Origin: Methanobacteriota archaeon
GTDB taxonomy: Archaea > Thermoplasmatota > Thermoplasmata > RBG-16-68-12
Length of the DNA stretch: 11,251 nt
Assembly: GCA_005878325.1 (NCBI GenBank)
Contig: VBMR01000123.1
Location: 1 to 11,251 of the forward strand
Direction: 5' to 3'
The notes under the pieces were generated by a model that worked only from the letters and a program-made list of their open reading frames with translations, did not search any database and was not told the origin of the DNA. The position numbers and the translations under genes were made by a program. This document shows, piece after piece, positions 1 to 6,530 of this stretch (its first letter is position 1; each line of letters starts with the position of its first letter).

Positions 1-29
1 TGTCCGGACTCGTGCAGGAGTCCGAGGCG

Positions 30-335
30 ATGACGACGGACAACCATTCCGTGAACCTGACGATGGACGGCTTCAACGCCGTGGGAGCGGTCCTTGCCTT
101 GGACACGATCTTGGCCCAGGCCGAGGCCGCGGTGCGCGAGGCGATCGGCAACCTCGAGGGGGCCGAAGTCGCGACGTTCGTCACGGAGATCCCGGAATTC
201 CGGATCTTCGGGCCGCAGTCGGCCGCCCGCCTGACGACGACGATCAACTCGACGTTGGCGGTCCTCCGGCCCGCCTTGTATGTCACTTTGAGCGGCGCCG
301 TGGCCCTCGGGGCGGTCGTCGTCCTCCTGTTCTAG
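30..335 (+). CDS. Hypothetical small protein with C-terminal membrane helix (possibly 5'-partial)
   Basis: I do not recognise the family. From ATG at 30 the product is 101 residues. The body is acidic and probably helical. The last ~23 residues, following LRPALYVTLSG, are a clean hydrophobic segment that runs to the stop, like a tail anchor. ATG at 30 has an AGGAG ribosome binding site at 16-20. A GTG at 12 is also in frame and the frame is open to the window edge, so the true start could lie outside. The stop TAG (333-335) shares a CTAG with the stop of the convergent pdxT. Protein-like composition and the terminal helix support a real gene; function is unknown. Confidence 0.6.
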   Translation: MTTDNHSVNLTMDGFNAVGAVLALDTILAQAEAAVREAIGNLEGAEVATFVTEIPEFRIFGPQSAARLTTTINSTLAVLRPALYVTLSGAVALGAVVVLLF

Positions 336-925
336 ACGAGGTCCAGGAACCAGCGATGGATCCGGAGGTCGCCGCTGAGTTCCGGATGGAAGGCGGACCC
401 GATCAGATTCTTCTGACGCGCGAGGACGATTCGCTCCTGGTACCGAGCCAGCACCTTGCAATCGCCCCAGGTTCGGAGGATCGCGGGGGCACGGATGAAG
501 ACGCAGTGGAAGGGGGAGTCGAGGCCTTCGATGTCCAGGTCCGCCTCGAACGATTCCCGCTGCCGCCCGAACGCATTCCGGTCGACCGCCATGTCCATGA
601 GGCCGAGGAGCTTCGTCTTCGTCTTCTCCGCCTGCGTCCCGGCGTCCTTCGAGAGCAGGATGCATCCCGCGCAGGTCCCCATGATCGGCATCGCTTCGTC
701 CATGGCGCGCCGGACGATCTCGTCGAACAGGTCCAGTTTCACGAGGAGCTTGGAAATCGTCGTGCTTTCTCCGCCAGGGATCGTCAGCGCATCGATTCGA
801 CCGAGGTCTGCCCGACGCCGGACCGCGATTGCTTCGCCCGTTTTGCCGGAGTCGCGGATCGCCTTGGCAACGGAGTCCACGTGTTCGCTCACATCCCCCT
901 GGACGCCGATCACGCCGATTCGCAT
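332..925 (-). CDS. pdxT: Pyridoxal 5'-phosphate synthase glutaminase subunit PdxT
   Basis: PdxT is the class I glutamine amidotransferase half of the DXP-independent vitamin B6 synthase. It hydrolyses glutamine and channels ammonia to PdxS, which builds PLP from ribose 5-phosphate and glyceraldehyde 3-phosphate. The 197-residue product is full length for the family. Visible signatures are GGEST at 51-55, the nucleophile elbow GTCAGC with Cys85, the PdxT-specific DRNAFGRQ at 115-122, and the rest of the triad in HPE (His180, Glu182). pdxS is not in this window, so the partner must be elsewhere. A TATA-like TTTTAAT about 28 bp upstream of ATG 925 suggests its own promoter and a nearly leaderless mRNA. 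It ends tail-to-tail with the small gene on the left. Confidence 0.96.
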   Translation of the reverse strand: MRIGVIGVQGDVSEHVDSVAKAIRDSGKTGEAIAVRRRADLGRIDALTIPGGESTTISKLLVKLDLFDEIVRRAMDEAMPIMGTCAGCILLSKDAGTQAEKTKTKLLGLMDMAVDRNAFGRQRESFEADLDIEGLDSPFHCVFIRAPAILRTWGDCKVLARYQERIVLARQKNLIGSAFHPELSGDLRIHRWFLDLV

Positions 926-946
926 CGTCCCGACTCACGGACGCCG

Positions 947-958
947 CCGATTAAAACG
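947..958 (-). promoter_or_regulatory. Putative TATA box of pdxT
   Basis: On the minus strand the sequence reads CGTTTTAATCGG. It is centred about 28 bp before the pdxT ATG, the usual spacing for an archaeal TATA box driving a transcript that starts at or just before the start codon. It lies in the 52-bp gap between pdxT and the upstream gene. Confidence 0.4.
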
Positions 959-977
959 ATTTGGGGCCGCTGGAAAA

Positions 978-1532
978 CTAGCTGTTGGGGTCCAGCTCCC
1001 GTCGGCTGCGGAGCTGCTCTTGGACAATGCCCGCGAACCTCTCGGAGTCGGCGAGGAGACGAAGCCGCTGGGTCGCAGCGCTGCTCAGGACGACCTCGTC
1101 CCCGGGATGCGGCGACTCCCGCGGCCGCAGGACTTGGTCCCCCTCCGGGAGGACGGCCTCACCCTCCGGAGAGTGTCTCAGCGCCTGCGGGTGGTCCGCG
1201 TCGAGGGGGACGACCTCGAAGAATCGGTCGAACAGGATCGGTCGCCGGACGCGGCCGAGGACGGTCACCCGGACCCGGTCCGTGGTGGGGTCCAAGGTGG
1301 TGTTCCGTTCCAACGCCTCGCGGTTGATGCCGATCTGGAACATGCCCAGTTCCGAGGAGAGGCCTCCGAAGGGCGTCACGTACCAGTGGCGCAACGTTTC
1401 GACCGGGAACGCGGGTGCGGTCTCGCCCGAAAGGACGGGCCTACGAGGCACGGAGGAATCGACGAGTTCCAGCGTATATGTAATGTGAGTCCTGAAAATC
1501 CTGTGTGAGAGTCGCTTGCACGCGCGCCGCAC
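978..1532 (-). CDS. Hypothetical protein, 184 residues, unidentified
   Basis: No family is recognised. The product has several probable beta strands (ITYTLELVDSS, HWYVTPFGG, ELGMFQIGIN, DRVRVTVLGRV, RFFEVVPLD) and a helical, charged C-terminus ending ELDPNS. There are no membrane segments or obvious catalytic motifs. The minus reading is favoured over two plus-strand frames here because those are dominated by Arg/Ser-rich low-complexity sequence. GTG at 1532 is about 29 bp downstream of a TATA-like stretch on the minus strand (near 1561), fitting a leaderless start. Conservation may really begin near residue 17 (ITYTLEL), where no standard start exists, so the N-terminus is uncertain. It is divergent from the Lrp-type gene and shares its promoter region. 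Confidence 0.65.
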   Translation of the reverse strand: MRRACKRLSHRIFRTHITYTLELVDSSVPRRPVLSGETAPAFPVETLRHWYVTPFGGLSSELGMFQIGINREALERNTTLDPTTDRVRVTVLGRVRRPILFDRFFEVVPLDADHPQALRHSPEGEAVLPEGDQVLRPRESPHPGDEVVLSSAATQRLRLLADSERFAGIVQEQLRSRRELDPNS

Positions 1533-1550
1533 CGAAGTGAATCGACGACG

Positions 1551-1596
1551 TGGATAGGCTTATCTACGACTCTCTTGTAGGCGCCTACGAGGGAGC
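1551..1596. promoter_or_regulatory. Divergent promoter region with inverted repeat
   Basis: This lies between the 184-residue gene (minus) and the Lrp-type gene (plus). A TATA-like GCTTATCTA at 1558-1566 is about 26 bp before the expected transcript start on the plus strand and serves similarly on the minus strand. Next to it is GTAGGCGCCTAC (1577-1588), a perfect 12-bp palindrome. It extends with one G/T mismatch to an 18-bp inverted repeat (1574-1591). Its right arm runs into the GAGGGA ribosome binding site (1589-1594). Confidence 0.45.
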
Positions 1597-1599
1597 GTC

Positions 1600-1833
1600 A
1601 CGGCGATCGGATTCGTCCTTGTCGACATCGAGCCGTCGCACGAGAAAGAGGTCTACGACACGCTGATGAAGATCGGGCAGATCGTCGAACTCTATCCGTT
1701 GTTCGGCGAATACGACCTCATCGCGAAGGTCGAGGCGGACACCTACGATGCGATCGGTTCGATCGTCGTCTCGAAGATCCGGTCAATTAAGGGCGTGAAG
1801 GCGACGAAGACCTTGGCGCGCGTGGCTTTTTGA
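1600..1833 (+). CDS. Stand-alone Lrp/AsnC ligand-binding (RAM) domain protein, apparent ACG start
   Basis: The 77-residue product matches the effector-binding RAM domain of Lrp/AsnC regulators without the helix-turn-helix. It shows AIGFVLVDIEPSHEKEVYD, then LYPLFGEYDLIAKVEA, then a C-terminal strand KGVKATKTLARVAF. Such domains form oligomers that bind amino acids and may pair with full-length Lrp proteins. The frame is open from 1558 but holds no ATG, GTG or TTG before Met23 (1666), which would delete the first beta strand. The ribosome binding site GAGGGA (1589-1594) lies 5 nt before ACG at 1600, exactly where ATG should be; the last gene in the window has the same GAGGGA plus 5-nt arrangement before ATG. 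So either ACG is used, or a T-to-C change or error destroyed the start. The 3' end overlaps the convergent acetyltransferase gene by 47 nt. Confidence 0.8.
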   Translation, partial: TAIGFVLVDIEPSHEKEVYDTLMKIGQIVELYPLFGEYDLIAKVEADTYDAIGSIVVSKIRSIKGVKATKTLARVAF

Positions 1834-2428
1834 CTCGTGGGGCGCTCTTCCGCGGAGGCGCCTTTGTCGTCGCCGGAGCCTTTTTCAACCCTTCATATTC
1901 GTCCCGAAGGATTCCGAGGATGACGCCGTCGTGGAATTGGTTGTCGAAGAAAACCGCGTCCCGAATCCGACCCTCCTCGCGGAACCCCATCTTCTTCGCG
2001 AGGGCGAGGCTGCCTTCGTTTTCCGCAAAGGTCCACCAGCCCACGCGGTGCAGGTTGAGTTGTTCGAAGGCCTCTTGAAGCAGTAGCGTGACGACCTCGG
2101 TCCCGACTCCTTTCTTCCAGCGATCCTTCTCCCCGATCGCGAGTCCGACGTCCGCATCCGTCGCCCTTCGGGTCCAGCGGCTGACCTTCAGCGTGGCCCA
2201 GCCGATCGCCTCTTGCCCGTCTTTTTCCTGGATCATGTAGTAGCGGTCGTCCCCCTCGTCTCCCTTGATCGCCTTCTCGTACCGCGCCTCCACCTCTTCC
2301 TCCGAGATCGCATGGTCGGGCCACGATCGCGCAAGCCGCATGAGCTCCTCGTCGTTCTGCCATCGGTGGAGATGCTTCAGATCCGATCGTTCAAAGGACC
2401 GGAGGACGACGGTTTTCCCAGTGAGCAT
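1787..2428 (-). CDS. GNAT-family N-acetyltransferase (RimJ/RimL type) with basic tail
   Basis: It transfers an acetyl group from acetyl-CoA to an amino group; the RimJ/RimL branch acts on protein N-termini or small amines, and the substrate here is unknown. The 213-residue product starts LTGKTVVLRSFERSDL, typical of the branch. The acetyl-CoA loop is KKGVGTE at 105-111 after the DVGLAIGEKDRW strand, followed by ENEGSLALAKKMGF at 136-149, the usual Asn-containing motif B region. Residues ~182-213 form a Lys/Arg/Pro/Ala/Ser-rich, probably disordered tail not needed for the fold. ATG 2428 was chosen over an upstream in-frame start at 2542 because the family fold begins there and a TATA-like CTTTTAGTA sits about 32 bp upstream. 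The last 47 nt overlap the convergent Lrp-type gene. Confidence 0.88.
   Translation of the reverse strand: MLTGKTVVLRSFERSDLKHLHRWQNDEELMRLARSWPDHAISEEEVEARYEKAIKGDEGDDRYYMIQEKDGQEAIGWATLKVSRWTRRATDADVGLAIGEKDRWKKGVGTEVVTLLLQEAFEQLNLHRVGWWTFAENEGSLALAKKMGFREEGRIRDAVFFDNQFHDGVILGILRDEYEGLKKAPATTKAPPRKSAPRVKKPRAPRSSSPSRP
1841..1885 (+). terminator. Possible terminator of the Lrp-type gene
   Basis: A weak hairpin (GGCGCT at 1841-1846 with GGCGCC at 1857-1862) is followed by TTT, then by TTTTT at 1881-1885. Archaeal RNA polymerase stops at T-rich tracts, so this could end the Lrp-type transcript. It lies inside the antisense coding region of the acetyltransferase, so the T runs may be incidental. 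Confidence 0.25.
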
Positions 2429-2455
2429 GGCGCCCGCCTCGGCAACGGAATCGGG

Positions 2456-2464
2456 TACTAAAAG
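2456..2464 (-). promoter_or_regulatory. Putative TATA box of the acetyltransferase gene
   Basis: On the minus strand this reads CTTTTAGTA, centred about 32 bp before ATG 2428 and predicting a leader of only a few bases. Its presence in the 76-bp gap supports separate transcription from ridA and supports the shorter start. Confidence 0.4.
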
Positions 2465-2504
2465 GTGGTTCGTGCGGCGGGGACGCCCCGCCCGCCATCC
2501 GCCC

Positions 2505-2906
2505 TCACGCATCCTGCCGCGGCTCGAACACCGCGATCGCATCGATGCTCACTCGGAGGCCGGGCAGGTCGACGCCCAGCCTCGCGGTCGATCGGGCGGG
2601 TGGCTCCTCCGGGAAGAACTCGCGGTACGCGTCGTTCATGGCCTTGAAGTCCGCCGGGTCCGCGAGGAAGACCGTCGTCCGGACCACGGACCGCATCTCC
2701 AGGCCGAGTTCGTCGAGGATCGACTGGATGTTCCGGAGACACTGGCGGGTCTGACCCCCGATGTCGGCGGCGGCCCACTCGCCCGGCTTCGCCTCCGGGC
2801 GGAGGGGCGCTTGACCCGAGACGAAGACGAGCCCGTTCGCCACGACACAGTGGGAATACGGGCCCACCGGTTTCGGATGATTGGGAAGCTCCGGAATCCC
2901 CTTCAT
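2505..2906 (-). CDS. RidA family (YjgF/YER057c/UK114) protein, reactive enamine/imine deaminase
   Basis: RidA proteins hydrolyse reactive 2-aminoacrylate and related enamines/imines made by PLP enzymes, releasing 2-oxoacids and ammonia; they are cytosolic trimers. The 133-residue product is full length. It has GPYS (15-18), VSGQ with Ser30, QTRQCLRNI (52-60), VVRTTVFLAD (74-83) and PARS with Arg105, which binds the substrate carboxylate in E. coli RidA. The residue aligning with E. coli Glu120 is Ser120 (RVSIDAIA in place of KIEIEAIA), so activity or substrate may differ. The ATG at 2906 has no strong ribosome binding site. It diverges from korAB, a neighbour that consumes 2-oxoacids. The gap to the acetyltransferase is 76 bp, and that gene seems to have its own promoter. 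Confidence 0.93.
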   Translation of the reverse strand: MKGIPELPNHPKPVGPYSHCVVANGLVFVSGQAPLRPEAKPGEWAAADIGGQTRQCLRNIQSILDELGLEMRSVVRTTVFLADPADFKAMNDAYREFFPEEPPARSTARLGVDLPGLRVSIDAIAVFEPRQDA

Positions 2907-2962
2907 CGCCGCACGACGGCGAGCATCGGTGGCGGCCGCAAAAGGATTGTGTCCCCTTCTCG

Positions 2963-2986
2963 AGTTATAGTTAAATAACTATAACT
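2963..2986. promoter_or_regulatory. 24-bp perfect AT-rich palindrome between ridA and korA
   Basis: Arms AGTTATAGTTA (2963-2973) and TAACTATAACT (2976-2986) are perfect reverse complements around a central AA. It is the most AT-rich spot in the ridA-korA gap and contains TATA-like sequence on both strands, so it could be a bidirectional promoter, an operator for a dimeric regulator, or both. A transcript start about 26 bp away would give ridA a leader of roughly 40 nt and korA one of roughly 140 nt. Confidence 0.55.
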
Positions 2987-3074
2987 TTCTGGAACGTGCC
3001 CGTCCCGCCCTCCTGGCCCTCCCGAAAAAGCGCCCCCCAGCCCTTCCGGAGACCTCCGTTTTCACCGATGCAAA

Positions 3075-3084
3075 CTTCTATTAC
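3075..3084 (+). promoter_or_regulatory. Putative korA-proximal TATA box
   Basis: CTTCTATTAC lies about 66 bp upstream of the korA ATG and would place the transcript start near 3105, giving a ~40-nt leader that contains the GGGGGAA ribosome binding site (3131-3137). It is an alternative or addition to the palindrome at 2963-2986. Confidence 0.3.
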
Positions 3085-3144
3085 AGGGGGACGGTGTTCA
3101 AGGGGGAATTCCCTACGCCGGAAGACCGGATGGGGGGAATCTCG

Positions 3145-4902
3145 ATGGCAAAGAACGACCTCGCATTGCGCGTCGGCGGCGCGGCCGGGGACGGAGTGTC
3201 GTCGACCGCGGAGAGCTTCGCGAAGATCAGCGCACGGAGCGGTCTGCACACCTGGACCTATTCGTCGTATCAAAGCGTGATCCGCGGCGGCCACGTCTGG
3301 ACGCAGGTCCGCGGGGGCTTGGAGCCCCTCCTGTCCCATGGCGGCGATCCGGACGTCGTTTTGTGCTTGAACCAGCAGACGATGGACGTGCACCAGGCGG
3401 ACGTGCTCGAGGGCGGCGCGATCATCTACGACGTCGACGGCGTGAAGCCCGATTCCACGAAGGTGCGGAAGGGCGTGCGGCTCCTCGGAATCCCTCTTCG
3501 CAAGAAGGCGCAGACTCTCTCCCCCAATGCCCTGATGCGGAACACCGTGGCCTTGGGAGCCGCGGTCCACCTGTTCGACATGGACTTCCGGCACGTCGAG
3601 AGCGCGTTCAAGGACATCTGGGGCGACAAGAAGCCGGAAATCGCGGAGCAGAACCTGAAGGCGGCCCAACTCGGTGCGGAGGCGGTCAAGGCGATGGGCG
3701 GCTCGCTCCAGCTCGGCCTGAAGTATTCGAATGAACCGAAGTATCTGATGACCGGGAACGAGGCGATCTCCCTCGGCGCGCTTGCGGCCGGCGTGAAGTT
3801 CCTCGCGCAATACCCGATGACGCCGGCGTCGTCGATCCTCCACTGGATGGCGGTCCATGGACCGAAGTATGGGGTCGTCGTGAAGCAGGTCGAGGACGAA
3901 CTCGCCGCGATGAACATGACCGTCGGGGCCGGATTCGCGGGAGTGAGGGCCATGACGGCCACGTCCGGCGGTGGGTTCAGCCTCATGGTGGAAGCGATCG
4001 GCCAGGCCGGGATGACGGAGACGCCGCTCGTCGCGATCCTGGTGCAACGGAGCGGTCCTTCCACGGGATTGCCGACGAAGACGGAGCAGGGCGACCTCAA
4101 CCTCGCCCTCGGGGCCGGCCAAGGAGATTGGCCGCGGGCGATCCTCGCGCCGCGGAATCCGGAAGAGTGCTTCCGCCTCACGGCCCAGGCGTTCAACCTC
4201 GCGGAGATCTACCAGACGCCGATCATCGTGATGTCCGATCTCTACCTGGGCGAGGGCTTTCGCACGGTCGAGAAGTTCGACTTCAACGTGCCCATTGTGC
4301 GGGGCATGATGGCCACGGACGGCGGCGTGGGGAACGCGAAGGAGTACAAGCGCTACCAGATCACGGACAGCGGGGTGAGCCCTCGCGCCCTCCCGGGGAC
4401 GAAGGGCTTCCAGCATGTCGCCGCGACGGACGAGCACATGGAGAGCAGCGAGCTCATCTCCGACGTTCTCTCCGGCCTCCCGGAGTTCGTCGAGGAGCGG
4501 CGGAAGATGCACGAGAAGCGGATGCGGAAGCTCGAAGGCCTGCGCAAGGACACGCCCCCGCCGGAGATGTGGGGCTCGAAGAACGCGGACCTCACCCTCA
4601 TCGTCTGGGGGTCCACCTGGGGAGCGGCTCACGAAGCGATCCGCGAGGTCGAGGCCCAGGATGGCGTGAAGGTGAACAGCTTGGAGTTCCCGACGATCTT
4701 CCCGTTCCACGCGGATGCGACGCAGAAACTCCTCCGCGGGGTCAAACAGAGCCTCGCCGTCGAAGGGAATTACACGGGCCAATTCTCCCGCCTTCTGCGG
4801 GCGGAGACCGGGTACAAGCCGGACCATTTCTACGGCCGGTACGATGGAGAACCGTTCGCGTCGCGGGACATCGCAGACAAGATCCTCGAGGTGGTCGCGT
4901 GA
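3145..4902 (+). CDS. korA: 2-oxoacid:ferredoxin oxidoreductase, fused gamma-alpha subunit
   Basis: This is the large subunit of a thiamine-diphosphate enzyme that oxidatively decarboxylates 2-oxoacids (2-oxoglutarate or related) to acyl-CoA while reducing ferredoxin. The 585-residue product has an N-terminal gamma domain (1-~185, opening ALRVGGAAGDGV), an alpha pyrimidine-binding domain from ~200 with YPMTPAS at 223-229 (the YPITP-type motif of archaeal enzymes), GGGFSLMVEAIG at 275-286 and RSGPSTGLPT at 302-311, then a C-terminal domain from ~440. ATG 3145 was chosen over GTG 3094 because family members begin with this MAKND-like sequence and GGGGGAA lies 7 nt upstream. The stop overlaps the korB start by 4 nt. 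Substrate choice (2-oxoglutarate, pyruvate or branched-chain) cannot be read from sequence; korA is the usual label. Confidence 0.95.
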   Translation: MAKNDLALRVGGAAGDGVSSTAESFAKISARSGLHTWTYSSYQSVIRGGHVWTQVRGGLEPLLSHGGDPDVVLCLNQQTMDVHQADVLEGGAIIYDVDGVKPDSTKVRKGVRLLGIPLRKKAQTLSPNALMRNTVALGAAVHLFDMDFRHVESAFKDIWGDKKPEIAEQNLKAAQLGAEAVKAMGGSLQLGLKYSNEPKYLMTGNEAISLGALAAGVKFLAQYPMTPASSILHWMAVHGPKYGVVVKQVEDELAAMNMTVGAGFAGVRAMTATSGGGFSLMVEAIGQAGMTETPLVAILVQRSGPSTGLPTKTEQGDLNLALGAGQGDWPRAILAPRNPEECFRLTAQAFNLAEIYQTPIIVMSDLYLGEGFRTVEKFDFNVPIVRGMMATDGGVGNAKEYKRYQITDSGVSPRALPGTKGFQHVAATDEHMESSELISDVLSGLPEFVEERRKMHEKRMRKLEGLRKDTPPPEMWGSKNADLTLIVWGSTWGAAHEAIREVEAQDGVKVNSLEFPTIFPFHADATQKLLRGVKQSLAVEGNYTGQFSRLLRAETGYKPDHFYGRYDGEPFASRDIADKILEVVA

Positions 4903-5783
4903 AGATGGAGTTCGAGATGGACACGTACAAGTCGGAGATTAAGCCGACCTGGTGCCCCGGCTGTGGCGATTTCGCGGTCCTCCGGTCTCTTCAGACGGCC
5001 GTGCACGCCCTTCAACTGGAGCCGTGGAACGTGGTGATCGTGTCCGGCATCGGCTGCTCGAGCAACCTCCCGCACTTCCTCTCGACGTACGGCTTCCACT
5101 CGATCCACGGCCGCGCCGTCCCGATTGCCGAAGGGATCAAGCTAGCGAATCCCGAGCTGAATGTGCTCGTGACCGGCGGGGACGGGGATGGCTACGGGAT
5201 CGGCGTGGGACACTTCATCCACGCGATGCGTCGGAACTTCGACATCACGTACCTCGTCATGAACAACCAGATCTACGGGCTCACGACGGGCCAAGCGAGC
5301 CCGACGTCGGAGATGGGCATGAAGACGAAGTCCACGCCGATCGAGGGCGTGATCGAGAACCCGATCGATCCGATTTCCCTTGCCCTCGCGTCCGGTGCGA
5401 CGTACGTCGCGCGGTGCTTCAGCGGGGACGTCAAGACGATGGCGGAGCTCGTGAAAGGCGGGATTCAGCACAAGGGCTTCGCGCTGATCGACTGCCTCTC
5501 CCCCTGCGTGACGTACAACAAGATCAACACCTACGACTTCTTCCGCGAGCGGGTGTACGACCTCGCGAAGGAGGGCCACGATCCGAGCGACATGAAGGCC
5601 GCATTTGCGAGGGCGATCGAGTGGCCGGCCACGCAGCGGGATCGGATCCCACTGGGCCTGTTCTACCGCAACCCGAAGGTGCCGACCTACGAGGACTTGG
5701 AGATCGCCTTTCGGAAGGGCCCGCCGGTGAAGCAGCCCCTAGGTGTCGAGAATCCGGACGAACTCATGGCGGAGTTCCTGTAG
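4899..5783 (+). CDS. korB: 2-oxoacid:ferredoxin oxidoreductase, beta subunit
   Basis: The partner of the upstream gene, it binds thiamine diphosphate and one [4Fe-4S] cluster and passes electrons to ferredoxin. The 294-residue product shows PTWCPGCGD (Cys19, Cys22), GIGCSSNL (Cys53) and LSPCVTYN (Cys203), the four cluster cysteines, plus TGGDGDGYGIG (92-102) and MNNQIYGLTTGQ (121-132), the GDG...NN cofactor motif and its conserved continuation. Length is normal. GTG 4899 overlaps the korA stop as GTGA and has GAGGTG 5 nt upstream; ATG at 4905 or 4917 are alternatives. No separate ferredoxin-like delta subunit is nearby, consistent with the two-subunit archaeal type. Confidence 0.95.
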   Translation: MKMEFEMDTYKSEIKPTWCPGCGDFAVLRSLQTAVHALQLEPWNVVIVSGIGCSSNLPHFLSTYGFHSIHGRAVPIAEGIKLANPELNVLVTGGDGDGYGIGVGHFIHAMRRNFDITYLVMNNQIYGLTTGQASPTSEMGMKTKSTPIEGVIENPIDPISLALASGATYVARCFSGDVKTMAELVKGGIQHKGFALIDCLSPCVTYNKINTYDFFRERVYDLAKEGHDPSDMKAAFARAIEWPATQRDRIPLGLFYRNPKVPTYEDLEIAFRKGPPVKQPLGVENPDELMAEFL

Positions 5784-5836
5784 CCGGCACCGCCGCGACC
5801 GATACGCTTGAACGTGGGACACGGATTCGTCGGGCT

Positions 5837-6511
5837 GTGAGCGATCCTGCGTCCCTTGATCGGCTATTGCGTCAAGCGCGCAGACGAACGATCCTTTTCG
5901 CGTTTGCAACATTCCTGGTCATTTCGGCACTGCTTACTCCTCGTTGGATTCGCGAACCGCCTCCCCTCACCCTCGATGGGTTCGCGGTCCTCCTGGCCGC
6001 CTTTCTTTTGCCGGCACTTATGGTAGGGGCCGCGATTCTTGCGCCGCGCCTGATGAGGAGGCGTCTTGAGGGAATTTGGCCGCGGGTTCGAGAGGCCGGA
6101 CTGGGTGTGGGACCGCTCTTGGTTCTTGACAACGGACCTCTCGTTCAACCCGGGGGCTTCACGTTCGTAAGCGGATTCTACACGTCTGACGGCAAACAGA
6201 CCGTCCCCTCAGTCAAGCAAGCAAAGCGTTGGACGTTGCCACTGCGATGGAAACGTATGACCCTCACGCGATCCGCTAGCCGGGCGAGCGGAGACCTCTC
6301 CACAATACAGGATGCGGTGGGGGCATCCTTCTCCAGTTGTCTTATCGCGTCCTGTAGCTCAAGGAGGTCCGAGGTGAACCCTCCCGTTTGGATGGCCCGC
6401 GTTTCCTTCTCCCCCGGGATCCTTTCCCCTCGGTCCCTCTTGGATGGTGTCGTATCCGAGTCCGACCTGATTGGGACGTACCTGGAAAAGCAGGTGCGAG
6501 AACGACTATGA
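5837..6511 (+). CDS. Hypothetical membrane protein with two N-terminal helices
   Basis: No family is recognised. From GTG 5837 the product is 224 residues. A basic N-terminus (RLLRQARRR) precedes a hydrophobic helix (~19-35, ILFAFATFLVISALLTP), then a short loop and a second helix (~48-68, FAVLLAAFLLPALMVGAAIL) followed by MRRRLEGIW, fitting a hairpin with the tail in the cytoplasm. The C-terminal ~120 residues have no recognisable fold and are Ser-rich (SASRASG, SFSSCLIASCSS). A and T at third codon positions are more common than in the kor genes, suggesting a different origin or weak constraint. It is 53 bp downstream of korB. The membrane half is convincing; the second half could be antisense to a minus-strand frame (6178-6534), so the 3' end is uncertain. 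Confidence 0.5.
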   Translation: MSDPASLDRLLRQARRRTILFAFATFLVISALLTPRWIREPPPLTLDGFAVLLAAFLLPALMVGAAILAPRLMRRRLEGIWPRVREAGLGVGPLLVLDNGPLVQPGGFTFVSGFYTSDGKQTVPSVKQAKRWTLPLRWKRMTLTRSASRASGDLSTIQDAVGASFSSCLIASCSSRRSEVNPPVWMARVSFSPGILSPRSLLDGVVSESDLIGTYLEKQVRERL

Positions 6512-6530
6512 AAGGCCACAGCGGACTGAA

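Noticed and set aside
456..1508. A long plus-strand frame across pdxT and the 184-residue gene
   Set aside because: It crosses two opposite-strand genes, one with all PdxT motifs, and its translation is Arg/Ser/Pro-rich without motifs.
3047..3062. CGGAG-AC-CTCCG followed by TTTT, resembling an attenuator or terminator upstream of korA
   Set aside because: The loop would be too tight for the full stem and no plus-strand gene ends upstream. It is short enough to be chance.
3103..3113. GGGAATTCCC palindrome upstream of korA
   Set aside because: Only 10 bp; such palindromes are expected by chance and nothing around it suggests a site.
2971..4827. A 618-residue open frame antisense to korA
   Set aside because: It shares codon boundaries with korA on the other strand, a common artefact of GC-rich third positions. 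Its product is Arg/His/Leu-rich with no recognisable domains, whereas korA is unmistakable.
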